Shown here piece after piece: positions 25,465-34,543 of a stretch of 64,000 nt of DNA. The position numbers and the translations under genes are program-made. Numbering within the stretch: the stretch's first letter is position 1; the number at the start of each line of letters is the position of its first letter. This stretch comes from Siderastrea siderea (taxonomy: Eukaryota; Cnidaria; Anthozoa; Scleractinia; Rhizangiidae): the NCBI GenBank assembly GCA_964030785.1, contig OZ034970.1:1-64000 (forward strand). The letters are read 5' to 3'. Below the pieces are notes generated by a model that was given only the letters and a program-made list of their open reading frames with translations, searched no databases and had not been told where the DNA came from.

Positions 25465-25810
25465 GTCTGCGATTTTTTCGATAAGGTGGGAATTTCAGTT
25501 TTGAGAGGGGTGGGGTGGGTCCCTCAAAAAAGTGCTGGTTTTGGTGCAACGGCCCCAGCACAAAAGCACCCCAGATCCCGTTGCGGCACCAAAAAACATT
25601 CCATTTGGCACTATTTTTATCGAATTTGGCGATACTAAAAAGTGCTGCACTTTTTCAGGGCTTGAATTAGCCCCCAAAAGCAGAAAAAAGCTAATTGGCA
25701 CTCTCAGTTGCATGCACAAAGGTCCCAAATGCATTCAATCCCTCTGGGACCATCCGAAAAAAATTCCTTTTGTGCAAAAGCACAAAGGTTTTGCGCGTGC
25801 TCAGGTGCGC
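25465..25810. repeat. Decayed satellite monomers at the array edge
   Basis: Just outside the intact array, an atccc-anchored block at 25738 aligns with the satellite start: aatccctctggg, then catccgaaaaaaattcc, then ttgtgcaaaagcac, matching the monomer's ccctcgggg, A-tract and ttgtgtagaaaagcgc. A weaker version begins at 25575 (atcccgttgcgg, then a-rich, ttccatttggca). The two anchors are exactly 163 bp apart. I infer two old, diverged monomers that escaped homogenisation. Open reading frames here (for example 25532-25813) look incidental. Confidence 0.55.
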
Positions 25811-26163
25811 TAAAAATAAGAATGCTTGGGTTCCATTCGCTCCTCAGCAAAGAAACAAGTTAGTCACGCAGCATCGATCGATCTATCCATTAACCGCTTA
25901 TTTGTCCTCGCAGAGGGCTAAAAAATTGTTATTCTATAAAAGTTGAATAGGCTAAAACGGTAGTCGTTTTTCGATTTCTCCGGTGCATTGGTTTGCACTA
26001 TATCGCATTGCATTATGGGATAGTTTTTCAAATTTTGTGCGGGGGAACGCTATACCACCGATTCATTCCAAAATATTATAAGTCTAAAAGCACCTCTTCA
26101 TTTCCAAACTTTGACCACCGCACGGTTTGGCAAATGAGCCACAACTCACGTTGGTACCATTTT
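25811..26163. other. Unannotated spacer
   Basis: No gene or repeat that I recognise. It includes a short atcgatcgatctatc run near 25872, and short open reading frames without coding character. Confidence 0.5.
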
Positions 26164-26168
26164 GGAGC

Positions 26169-26430
26169 AATTGCAGAATACCCCGCCACTTCATTTACAT
26201 GTGTCGGAACGCTTTGAAGAACGAGGCATAACACAATAGGCACTTTTGTTATTCAATGAGATGGAAATAAGTGGCGGGGTATTCTGCAGGTAAGCCAATG
26301 GTGGCTTACCTGCAGAATACCCCGCCACTTATTTCCATCTCATTGAATAACAAAAGTGCCTATTGTGTTATGCCTCGTTCTTCAAAGCGTTCCGACACAT
26401 GTAAATGAAGTGGCGGGGTATTCTGCAATT
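26169..26430. mobile_element. Perfect 262-bp palindrome made of two inverted MITE-like units
   Basis: Two identical 117-bp units, 26172-26288 and 26311-26427, lie in opposite orientation around a 22-bp spacer that is itself a hairpin (ggtaagcca, atgg, tggcttacc). Arms are 129 bp each with no mismatch and a 4-base centre; with one mismatch they extend to about 26164-26435. Each unit is also bounded by its own inverted termini, TGCAGAATACCCCGCCACTT and its complement. This fits a fold-back or miniature inverted-repeat DNA element. No clear target-site duplication is visible. Confidence 0.85.
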
Positions 26431-26699
26431 ACTCCGCCACCATTTTTAGAGTGATACCGATTGAAGCGAAGAGGTGATAATAGACTTCCGTCTGGCTCGG
26501 CTTGCCTCCGACTGTAAACTGTCAACACGAGCGCTGAAAAGGCACTATCTATCAGTCGAAAAGCAAAACATGCCTCGCTTCTTTGAGGGATGCTAGTGAT
26601 TTGCAGATTTCCAGGCTTAAGGATGCCCTTCCATCACCAGACGGCCACAAATATTTCGAAGAAGAAGAAACCAAGTGAAGCTTCGAATACGTTCGCTTC

Positions 26700-26800
26700 G
26701 GCTTGCTCGCTCCTTCGAAATTGCAGGCTCCGGTTCAGGGAGCGCGGGGCTTCGTGGGAAGGATGCAAAACGCGGACGCCTGCCAGATCTTGCATTGAAA
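26700..26800. repeat. Dispersed repeat fragment, copy 1
   Basis: The stretch around gggagcgcgggg and cgtgggaaggatgcaaaac at about 26737-26772 recurs with few differences at about 38586-38620. On the minus strand both copies read a short RVLHPSH-x-APRSL peptide. This is a dispersed repeat of unknown class, possibly an exon or untranslated segment carried by a mobile element. Confidence 0.5.
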
Positions 26801-28277
26801 ATGGCGGACGTTACTCTATGCACGAGATTACAACCCGTTTAATCATAGTTCTCGAGCGGTCCACGTCGTGTTTTTACAAAGAAAGGACCGTCTCCACACG
26901 TATTTTGTAAGGGAAAGATTTCTTTCTACAAAGAGGAGGAGGGCCTAAGCCATCACTTTCGTATAGTGCACGGCAAGCCTATAACCAACAGAGAACTCCG
27001 CGAAGCCAAAATCCTTTTGAAATTCCTCCACCGTAAGGAAACATTTAACTGCGTTAAGAAATTTTCCGATATGCAGAGAGTCAGTCAGGTAATCAATTCC
27101 TTTTACTAACAATTGTAAAGTAAATCTCAACTATATTTATAGTTCTTAGGATTTTTGTCTTTCTGCATATTGTTCCCTTTTTTAATACATTAAGGCTTAT
27201 TTTACTTGAGTATGGTGGTCGATAGTGGTCACGCAACGGTGATAGAAAGTAATGAGTAATTCGAAGGACAATGAATGTTGTCCATGATAACTGAATTCAT
27301 TAAGATTTCTAGGAGGAGTTATGAGACTTCTAAATAATTTATGATCAAAGTATCCTCATTATTACACTGTATTTTGATAACAGATATAATATCTCTTTCC
27401 ATTAAAAAGCAAGAGTAGCAGCTGTTTACAAGAATTAGAAAAATTTCTTAGGTCTTTGAGCTGTTTTTTTAAAGACAAAAATGTTTTTGTCAGTACAAAT
27501 ATTTTAAGGCAGAGAAAATTCCCTTATCATCAGGTAACTTTATGTTTCAGGAAATGTGGAGCTAAGGAAACTCCCACCATTGCTGAAACTTCCACTGAAG
27601 CTGCTAAACTATATGGAATGTATCTGTGCCATACAGACATACTTAACGCTTACAGCTCTGGTCAGGATGCTGAAACATAATAACAGTCCAGAGCAATGAC
27701 ATAGAAGTAGAATTTTATTACAAAAGCTTGGTACAGCTGCACTGAAGGAAATGTATTTCAGATTGTTTTGGAATCCCGCTTTATGAAAAGGGTAAGTTAT
27801 TTTTACAGATATAAATATATCTGAGTGGTTTTAGAACAACATACTGACACAACACTACGACAGAGCAACGTGAGCGCCTGTGCGACTCTCTCCCCACCCC
27901 TCCCCCGCAGTTCCGCAGAGACCTCAGAGCAGCACCGACCCTCCCTGGGTTAGCCAACCCTTCACTCGAGGGTGTCTGTCTAGCTAGATAAAGCTCTGTG
28001 CACAGAGACAAGTGATAACTTTCCCCTAAACAGCCACTTCACACTTCTCTTTCAGATCTTTCGCACAGCACAGCTAAGGTTAAGCCTCACTATCCCCCCC
28101 TGAGTGAGTCCCAGACCCAACTTTCACCAGTGGTCACAAAGGTTGGTCCCCGGGGAGCACAGTGGTGTGCCGTTTGACAGTTCCCCCCCCCCCTCACTTT
28201 TGGTCGGCCGCCGAAGGCTTAGTCCTGGACTATGTCCAGGACAAAGCGAAAAAGTTATGGCACAGTTTTTTTCAAAC
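26801..28277. other. Unannotated region
   Basis: No gene recognised. The only short structure seen is an 8-bp hairpin, gtcctgga/tccaggac, at about 28222-28242. C-rich tracts lie near 28095 and 28183. Open reading frames of 60-106 codons here look incidental. Confidence 0.4.
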
Positions 28278-28319
28278 TTGCTCACATATATATATATATA
28301 TATGTATATACATATACAC

Positions 28320-28363
<44 letters not shown>
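28278..28363. repeat. (TA)n microsatellite
   Basis: Interrupted TA dinucleotide runs. The first run is followed by gtatacatatacacctca and then a longer uninterrupted run to about 28362. The IYIYIY reading frames in this stretch are microsatellite artefacts. Confidence 0.95.
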
Positions 28364-28366
<3 letters not shown>

Positions 28367-28583
28367 GTACACTGCAGATCAACACAAGTGAAATGTGTGA
28401 TTTTCCAGGTGAGATAGCAGTTGCGTAGAAGAGTGAACAAATTTCAGGCTTTAACGTTCTATACTGTTTAATTTGTTTTTACTGCTACTCAAGTTGTGAG
28501 CATTCACTGCAAAGATCACAAATTTCACTCTAAAATATACCACCCATGTAATCACACAACAAAGTTCAAGGATTTCAATTCAA

Positions 28584-28700
28584 TACAGTTGAACCTCGCC
28601 TTACAGACATCGCTCTACAAATAGTTCTTGGTCCCAAAATTGTTGCAAACTCTATAATGTGAACACCTCCACAGCACAGCTAGAAACTTGGGGCTGAGTA
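28584..28700. mobile_element. Single terminus of a pogo/Tigger-like MITE
   Basis: A TA followed by CAGTTGAACCTCGCC starts a stretch describing the classic CAGT-plus-CTC terminus of pogo/Tigger-type elements, followed by a tail (ttcttggtcccaaaattg, aactctataatgtgaacacctcc) of the kind seen in invertebrate pogo-like MITEs. No matching opposite end was found nearby, so this is a truncated remnant. Confidence 0.4.
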
Positions 28701-29379
28701 TCAGGTTTTTTAAGACCACTCCCAAAAAGCATATTAACAGCAGTGGTTATGGTGCCTGCCAACACTGTGCAGTTTTTTGCAACTGGAATGCTAAAGTATA
28801 ATTATATAGCAGTTTTCAGTGGAGGCTCATGGGGGGGGGGATTCAGATTTCTATCCCATATTGAAGAGATTGCCTTGTCTTAACTTCCCATTACATGTTT
28901 TCTCGTATGCCTTATTTAACAACATTTAAACTTGATTGAATGATGCTAGGCCTTCCAAGGGCACATGGATGGCATACTGATCAATCTTTCCCTAGGGACG
29001 TCAAACATAATGACAAGTGTAGAGTCTTTCATTTTATAGTAAGGTTGTATTGTAAGTCATCTCCACTAGACATGTTAAATGATTTTCTTTTTCAAGGGGC
29101 TGTGCATATTTTAGCTCCACTGCAGGCCTTTTAATTATTATAATAAATTCTTTACAAATTGATGCACTTATTCTCCTTTAAATTAAAGTACTGGTAACCA
29201 AAATGATGACTTTTATTTTTTTTACTCAACAGCTTTTCCTAGCTGTAGCTAGCTGTACATGCCACTCCAATCCATAAAGTAACCCCAATTACATTGTGCC
29301 AGATGCTAGATGACAAATTTTCTCTGGTGACCCTGTTTAAGACACCTTGACAAATGTTTTTGGATATGATTCCTTTTGT
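28701..29379. other. Unannotated region
   Basis: No gene or recognisable repeat. A G9-10 tract lies at about 28831. The minus-strand open reading frame at 29239-29460 overlaps the start of the helicase pseudogene and has no recognisable family. Confidence 0.4.
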
Positions 29380-30841
29380 GATGGTCAGAAAGAATGACAA
29401 TGATGCAGCAATGTAATGCCAAAAGGACAAGGAGACTCTGTGTTTTGACGTTCCTGCCAAACTTTCTTAAGGTGTTACTGTTGTAGTAACTCCGTTGCTA
29501 GCTTTAATGGAAGACCAAGTGAAAAGGCTTAGGGGGCAGGGATCAAATGTTTGTTTCATCAATTTTAAAAAGAATAATGAGGAAAAAGAAGTAGTCCTCC
29601 GGTCCATTGCTTCTCTTAAAAGGATTGCCCCTATCAGTTTTTCAGAACCACACCAGAGCAGCTAAAGTATGTACTTCAAAGATGAAGGAACTTGTGAGCA
29701 CCATGAAGGAAAATGGCAACTTGACCCAAATAATTGTGGACGAAGCTCACTGTGTGGACATTTGGGGGAGTGATTTTCGCCCCACTTATTCAGAATTACA
29801 TTCCTTCAAGGAAATTGGAGTCTAAGTTGTAAAACAGCTACTGAGAGGAGAGTCACAACTATCATTGAAAGGCTAAAACTTAAAGACCAAAGATCATTAA
29901 AATGACATTGGACAGACCTTACCTAAGGTATGAAGTGTTTGACAAAAAGGAGTCCAAATCAATGAAATAATGAAGCTAGTAGCTGAAGATTTTCCTGGAC
30001 GATGTGGCAGCACATACTGCTTTTCAACTCGTGATGTACACGACATGGCTTATTTCCTAAAACAAAGAGGAAATAAAGCTGTATACTATCATGGACAGCT
30101 TGATCTGTATGAAAAAGAGAGAAATGCATCAACATGGCAAGAAGGAAGAGCAGAAGTTATGTGTGCGACCAATGCCTTTGGCATGGGCATTCATAAAAAC
30201 AATGTATGCTTTGTCATGTACCATTCCATTCTCAAGTCCATCGAAGACTACCTTCAAGAGGCAGGGAGAGCTGTTAGAGATGGTAACATTGCACGCTGCA
30301 TCTTCTTTTTCCGTTTCGGAGACTGAGTCAAAAAACTAAAAAACATCACTGAAATTGAAGACACTCATCATAAGGAGGATGCAAGAAAGCGTCTTGCTGA
30401 CATAACAAAATATTGCATTATCCACAAGTGCAGAAAAAAGTAGAGTACTTCAGTGATGGTGCAGACACAGAATCCTGTGGGGCATCATGTGATTTTTGTC
30501 TACAGGGAGCAGTGGGAGGGGTACCTAAGGACATGACTGCATCAGCTGTTGACATTGTGAACTGCATTAATGAAATGATTCAGCTACAAGCAAAGGTGTC
30601 ATTGAAGCTAACACTTAGAGGTCATGAAACAAAAGAGGCTGTCTCAAAAGGAATGCATGCCATTCAGCACTTTGGAAAAAGGAAAGGAATATTACAAAAT
30701 GACAAACATGCTACAAGTTTCATGGACAATTTCATTGCAAGAGCATTTCTCGAAGAGAATCTTTGGTCAGCTTTGGAACAAAGCTCAGTGCCATGTATTC
30801 CTCCATGGGAGGATTGTGAATATCCTTTGGATATAATTTAG
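29380..30841 (+). pseudogene. RecQ/BLM-type DNA helicase pseudogene
   Basis: RecQ helicases are 3'-5' ATP-dependent DNA helicases of recombination and replication repair. The motifs appear in order but in shifting frames. A degenerate Walker A reads MPKGQGDS at about 29416 (family GxGKS), with the key lysine replaced. Motif Ia reads VTVVVTP...LMEDQVK at about 29470-29525. DEAHC lies at 29739-29753, followed by GSDFRP; then a KTATERR stretch (about 29836), RPYLRYEV (about 29920), CATNAFGMGI (about 30166) and QEAGRAVRDG (about 30256; the family has GRAGRDG). Four zinc-site cysteines follow (CIIHKC, then CGASCDFC) and an RQC-like helical tail to 30838. In-frame stops at 29468 and 30324 and at least four frameshifts (near 29437, 29660, 29823, 29965) show it is dead. 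No introns are evident, so it may be a processed or element-borne copy. Confidence 0.85.
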
Positions 30842-31106
30842 GTCGTGTTCTTGTGAATATCCTTTGGATATAATTTAGGTCGTGTTCTTCCGCTCCCACT
30901 GCTTGTGCCATTTCAATTGGTGATGGCATATTGGAAAATAAATGGCCAGAAATACTTGCAACGTTATTTAAGTAGTTCGCACATGTTCTAATCTTGTTCT
31001 TTGTTAAAACTGCAAGAGTATGTGGGGTAGTGCCACATCCTTCCTGTACATTAACATTCACACCAACTGACAGCAAGGTCTTTGTCAACGCCATACATTC
31101 TCCCAA
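30732..31106 (-). pseudogene. Ankyrin-repeat-containing fragment of an unrecognised protein
   Basis: A 124-codon minus-strand frame. Near its start it reads LLSVGVNVNVQEG, then G-TTPHTLAVLTKN, the spacing and wording of an ankyrin repeat (family TPLHLA), followed by a helical stretch with SGHLFSNMPSPIEMAQAVG. Its 3' part (30732-30841) lies antisense to the end of the RecQ pseudogene, so only the part above about 30890 is likely to be genuine. It lies downstream, in the same direction, of the fragments at 31416, 32340 and 34163 and may belong to the same broken multi-exon gene. The family function is unknown to me. Confidence 0.45.
30814..30889. repeat. 37-bp tandem duplication
   Basis: Two perfect copies of a 37-bp unit beginning ttgtgaatatcctttgg lie at 30814-30850 and 30851-30887. 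They overlap the end of the RecQ-like reading frame and the minus-strand ankyrin-like frame. Confidence 0.9.
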
Positions 31107-31415
31107 GTTTCCCTCTGATTATTCAGTTCAGTGATAACATTGTCTAATCGGCCAAACCCGTGTGACTGCATGGAATTCATAACTTTAGAATTTATTTTCT
31201 TATAGACCTTCCAAAACTTTCCGTCCCTACTCTGAAACAGCTAAATGTTTCTGAGACCACAAATTAAGAATTATCTTCACAAATTTCTGGTTCCCTGTGA
31301 GAATTGCTGTCCTCCAAGTTTTTTTCCATTAAACGAAGCTGCTGTTCAAGACTTCACATGCAATCCCTGTGATTAAACAGCATCAGCGTGAATCTAAAAT
31401 GCTTCCTTGCCACAG
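31107..31415. other. Unannotated spacer
   Basis: Probable intron or decayed sequence between two minus-strand fragments. No motif was recognised. Confidence 0.35.
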
Positions 31416-31781
31416 TTATGTCATAAATATTCTTTTCCTTGTCAAATGCAAAGAAAACCTATCAGCATGTCCACAATGGATACCAACCTCAGTGCCAAAC
31501 TGCTCCAGTATTGATGTGGTCCTAGTAACTGTAGAATCATTTTCCAGAGACAAGTGAAGGATTGAAAATTCACTCTTTCCTTGGAAAGGAAATTCGCTTT
31601 CATGATCAGGAGTATTCAGTTTGTATTCCCTTGCATGTTTTGCATTGAAGTCACTTTCCTTCAGCCATGTATCAAGCTCCTTTTCAGCTGTCATTTTTCC
31701 AGTGGCTTTTCTGCTGGTGGAATCTGATTCAGGGCTACATCTAAGAGGTTCAAGTACCATCTGCCCTTTGCTCTTTCCCAT
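31416..31781 (-). CDS. Probable exon of an unrecognised protein
   Basis: A 121-codon minus-strand frame with coding-like composition. It has a polar, charged first half (for example AEKELDTWLKESDFNAKHAREY) and a compact second half (ILHLSLENDSTVTRTTSILEQFG is split here by no stop). No known domain was recognised. It sits 5' (minus sense) of the ankyrin-like fragment and 3' of the fragment at 32340, which suggests a common parent gene. It may instead be an element-borne or pseudogenised exon. Confidence 0.4.
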   Translation of the reverse strand: MGKSKGQMVLEPLRCSPESDSTSRKATGKMTAEKELDTWLKESDFNAKHAREYKLNTPDHESEFPFQGKSEFSILHLSLENDSTVTRTTSILEQFGTEVGIHCGHADRFSLHLTRKRIFMT

Positions 31782-32339
31782 ATAGCTGAGTGGTTGTCAT
31801 CTCCCTCTCAAGAGAGAGAAAAAATATTTCAGTATGTATTTATAAGAAGGTTTGAGGTATCCTCCCCAGCTAAGATGGTGACATTTAAAAACTAAAATAA
31901 AATTACATATGCAAAGGGCTGTCAGGTACTTTTATTTCCTCGAGGGACCTTGTTTATCAGATAATACAAAAATGCAGACAAATAGTTCACCCTTAAATGG
32001 CTCTTACTGGTTTACTCAGACCTGAAATCATAGAAATATGACATAAATGCCTAAACTCTGTTTTAGAAGCAAACTTTTTAACTAATAGTTCAGTTTTGAT
32101 ACCAGTTTCAAATGAAATATGCTTTCTTGTGATGCTGAGCAGTAAATATTATTGTTGTTTTAGCAAAATTCTCACTCTTTGAATTTTTGCTTTTATTTTT
32201 TTTTTGGGAGTGGTTTTTGCATGAAGTTGCCACTATTGACTACTTCAGTAATCGCAACATGTAACGTTATATTAAAATGCCACTGACCTATGAAAAGATC
32301 TGCTTTAACTTCCTTTTTGCAACCCTGTGGTTCTTATAA

Positions 32340-32545
32340 GGCATGCATTTTTCTCATGGAACAGATCTTCAAACCAGTGCAGCCGATCTGCCGGTGAAGT
32401 TCCACATTTTGTGACCCAACATCTTGAAGAGTCTTTGATGTCGTTTATTCCCTCTGTACAAGTTAATGTTGTCTAGCAGCAAAATTACAGGCTTGTCATC
32501 TGGGAATTTGTTTCTATTATCTCTGGAAGGTGCTGACGCCATTTC
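32340..32545 (-). pseudogene. Fragment with [12 protein letters not shown] motif, frameshifted
   Basis: On the minus strand, from ATG at about 32543, the frame reads [20 protein letters not shown] and then [10 protein letters not shown]...MWNFTGR before a stop. A +1 shift in the last codons restores a plausible continuation ([11 protein letters not shown]), so a one-base lesion is likely. The highly patterned DNINLYRGN segment looks conserved, but I cannot name the domain. It probably belongs with the other minus-strand fragments between 30.7 and 34.5 kb. Confidence 0.45.
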
Positions 32546-32869
32546 TTGAGGTATGCCATTTTGTGTACAAATATATATATGATGAGGATAAATTGAACAA
32601 AGACACAGCTGTATTGATGGTACATATGGGGCATAGTCATGTAATGAGCAGAAGCTAATGGTATAAACAAGAAACAAAAAAAACAGGTTCGGAAGGGAGG
32701 TAAACTAGGTGGCCAACTGTTTATATGCAAGGAAATAAACAAACTTAAGAATCTTAGAATTATAGGAGGAAACAAACGAGTTAATGTGTTTAGGGTTCTC
32801 ATCAGTTATGATGGTAGCAATTCAAGTGATTATGTTTTAACAAATGAAATCATCCATTGCTCAGAATTG

Positions 32870-33062
32870 TAAAGTGAACTCTGTCTAAACCGGACAAATT
32901 CGGGACCAGCTCCAACTGTCCACCTTGGAGAGGTGTTCACCTTAGAGAGAGTTTGGGTACAGAGGAGCATGTTAAATTCTGGCAGAACCAGCCAATAATT
33001 GATGTCCGCCTTAGAAAGGTCTCTGCCTTAGAGGGATATCTGTCTTAAGAGAGTTGTATTAA
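32870..33062. mobile_element. Decayed MITE-like element (pogo/Tigger-like style)
   Basis: Alternating phrases gtgaactctgtctaaaccggac, tccaccttggagaggtgttcacctt, gtccgccttagaaagg and tatctgtcttaagagagttg give weak inverted ends (aactctgtctaa against aactctcttaagacag). Such repeated compartment-like phrases are typical of old CTC-type TIR elements. No target duplication is clear. Confidence 0.35.
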
Positions 33063-33189
33063 TTAAAAAAATATAACTGTTCAAAAGTTAGAGTAGAGTG
33101 GTTCATCAAATAAAACATAATACACAATTCAATACCACTTTCTCAAATGCTGGTTACCCCAAGAAATTTGTATCCTGCACCATCGGCAA

Positions 33190-33715
33190 TTTCATATCGA
33201 ACAATTCGTCTGAAGATGAACCCTTAATCCCGCATTTTCTCTTCAAAGAATGGTAAAAGATTTGCATCAAACTCCCCTACTGCAAGAAGAGTGAAATCGC
33301 AAGCAAAAAGTTTATTTCAAAACTGAACTCCTTCACTAATTTCAAGTATATTTTCATCATTCTGTGGCAAACTAGACAAATCAAAAGTCTATTCAGCCTC
33401 AAGGACAAAAACCTTCACAAGTCCCACGTTATTTACGAAGGAGAATGCTCATGCGGAGAAAACTATGTAGGTGAAACAATGCGAAATTTTGAAGTGCAAA
33501 TAACTGAACATTCAAATATCTGCCACACCTTGGAACCAGCACGTCACCTTTTGGAAAACCCAAGTCACTCTTTCCAGTGCCGAGTCCTTTGTTCAGCAAG
33601 ATCTTATTTTAAGAGAAAGATGATCAAGGGCCTAATTATCCAACAAAGGAGCCCATCTTTGAACAAACAAGTTAATTGCTATGTTGCGCAGTTGTTCCCT
33701 TCGAGAATAACCTGA
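33190..33715 (+). pseudogene. Penelope-like retroelement C-terminus with GIY-YIG endonuclease
   Basis: From about 33350 the frame reads LWQTRQIKSLFSLKD, then HVIYEGECSCGENYVGET, the variant GIY-YIG core typical of Penelope-like elements (VIY...CSCG..YVGET). This is followed by EPARHLLENPSHSF and FKRKMIKGL...RSPSLNKQ. This is the linker plus endonuclease that follows the reverse transcriptase in PLEs. It nicks DNA for element insertion and would act in the nucleus. The reverse transcriptase itself is not detectable upstream (32.9-33.2 kb is unrelated or decayed), and a TAA interrupts the frame at about 33253. It is therefore a 5'-truncated, dead copy. The tail carries a hammerhead-like motif. 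Confidence 0.8.
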
Positions 33716-33753
33716 GTATAAAAACCATGCAAATCACCAACTGCCTTTTAACC

Positions 33754-33790
33754 CTGATGATGACATACTTGTCGAAAACATTTGGTTCCT
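33754..33790 (+). ncRNA. Hammerhead-like core downstream of the PLE endonuclease
   Basis: CTGATGA (33754-33760), a GACA/TGTC hairpin, GAAA (33774-33777), then a possible 3-bp stem III (AAC, loop, GTT) and a TTC cleavage-type triplet. This order matches the hammerhead core known in PLE terminal repeats, and it lies about 40 bp after the endonuclease stop. Stem I pairing around it is not convincing, so it is probably decayed. Confidence 0.45.
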
Positions 33791-33867
33791 TTTAATTGTT
33801 TATACCCCCCTTTTTATCTTTTTTAGCCTTGTATATACATCATAATACACAATAACACATAATATCA

Positions 33868-33870
33868 TAA

Positions 33871-33916
<46 letters not shown>

Positions 33917-33928
33917 TAGTAGCATAAC
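33868..33928. repeat. (AAT)n microsatellite
   Basis: An uninterrupted aat/ata trinucleotide run followed by aaataaatata. It lies just 3' of the PLE remnant, where simple tails are common. Confidence 0.9.
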
Positions 33929-34162
33929 ATAATATCATAAAATATTATTACCACTTACAAAGTGTCCCATTGTACACTCAGACCAAGTTTGGACAACATG
34001 TTGATCATTTGTTTTCCAGCACCAAATGAAATACATAGAATTCCAAACAAGAACACAAAGTCATTAACAGCTCTTGAATTTCTGATATTCAAGAGAACAG
34101 CCAAAAATTGACTGGCACATAACTTCTTGTAATGTTCTGTCTTGATTGCATTTCAGTTGGTA

Positions 34163-34543
34163 TTATCTGTGACAACAAGACTTTCGATGGCAGATACAAT
34201 GAGTGGGCATTGTTCCTGAATATGTTCTAAAACCTTTTGAATATGTCATCAGGTAGGACTGTATCAGTTGTGAATTTTCATTCCTGTATCCGATGTTTGC
34301 ACATTCCTCGAGTTTTTTAACCTCTGAGTCAATGATTTGTTTTTGCCCCAATGTCTGTAGGCCTTCTCCTTGTGCTTGAAGGTTGGTAATCTCATTTTCA
34401 TAGATTGTTATCAGAGCCTTCACATACTTATCTCTGTTTTGCTCTTCGGTCTTATACTTTACTACAAGTTGCAATGAAATGTCATTAGCTTGTTCTTCCA
34501 ATGCTGTCATAAGGGCAGACCAGATTTCTTCCATTCTCCACAA
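34163..34543 (-). CDS. Helical/coiled-coil exon of an unrecognised protein
   Basis: A 126-codon minus-strand frame, rich in E, Q, K and L with heptad-like spacing (EEIWSALMTALEEQ, YENEITNLQAQGEGLQTLGQ). It ends in a Cys/His-rich tail (CICHRKSCCHR) that may be read-through. It is upstream, in the minus sense, of the fragments at 32340 and 31416, and so could be the N-terminal part of the same gene. No domain was recognised and no splice signals were confirmed. Confidence 0.4.
   Translation of the reverse strand: MWRMEEIWSALMTALEEQANDISLQLVVKYKTEEQNRDKYVKALITIYENEITNLQAQGEGLQTLGQKQIIDSEVKKLEECANIGYRNENSQLIQSYLMTYSKGFRTYSGTMPTHCICHRKSCCHR

Noticed and set aside
28104..28428. Overlapping frames rich in IYIY
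   Set aside because: Translations of the TA microsatellite.
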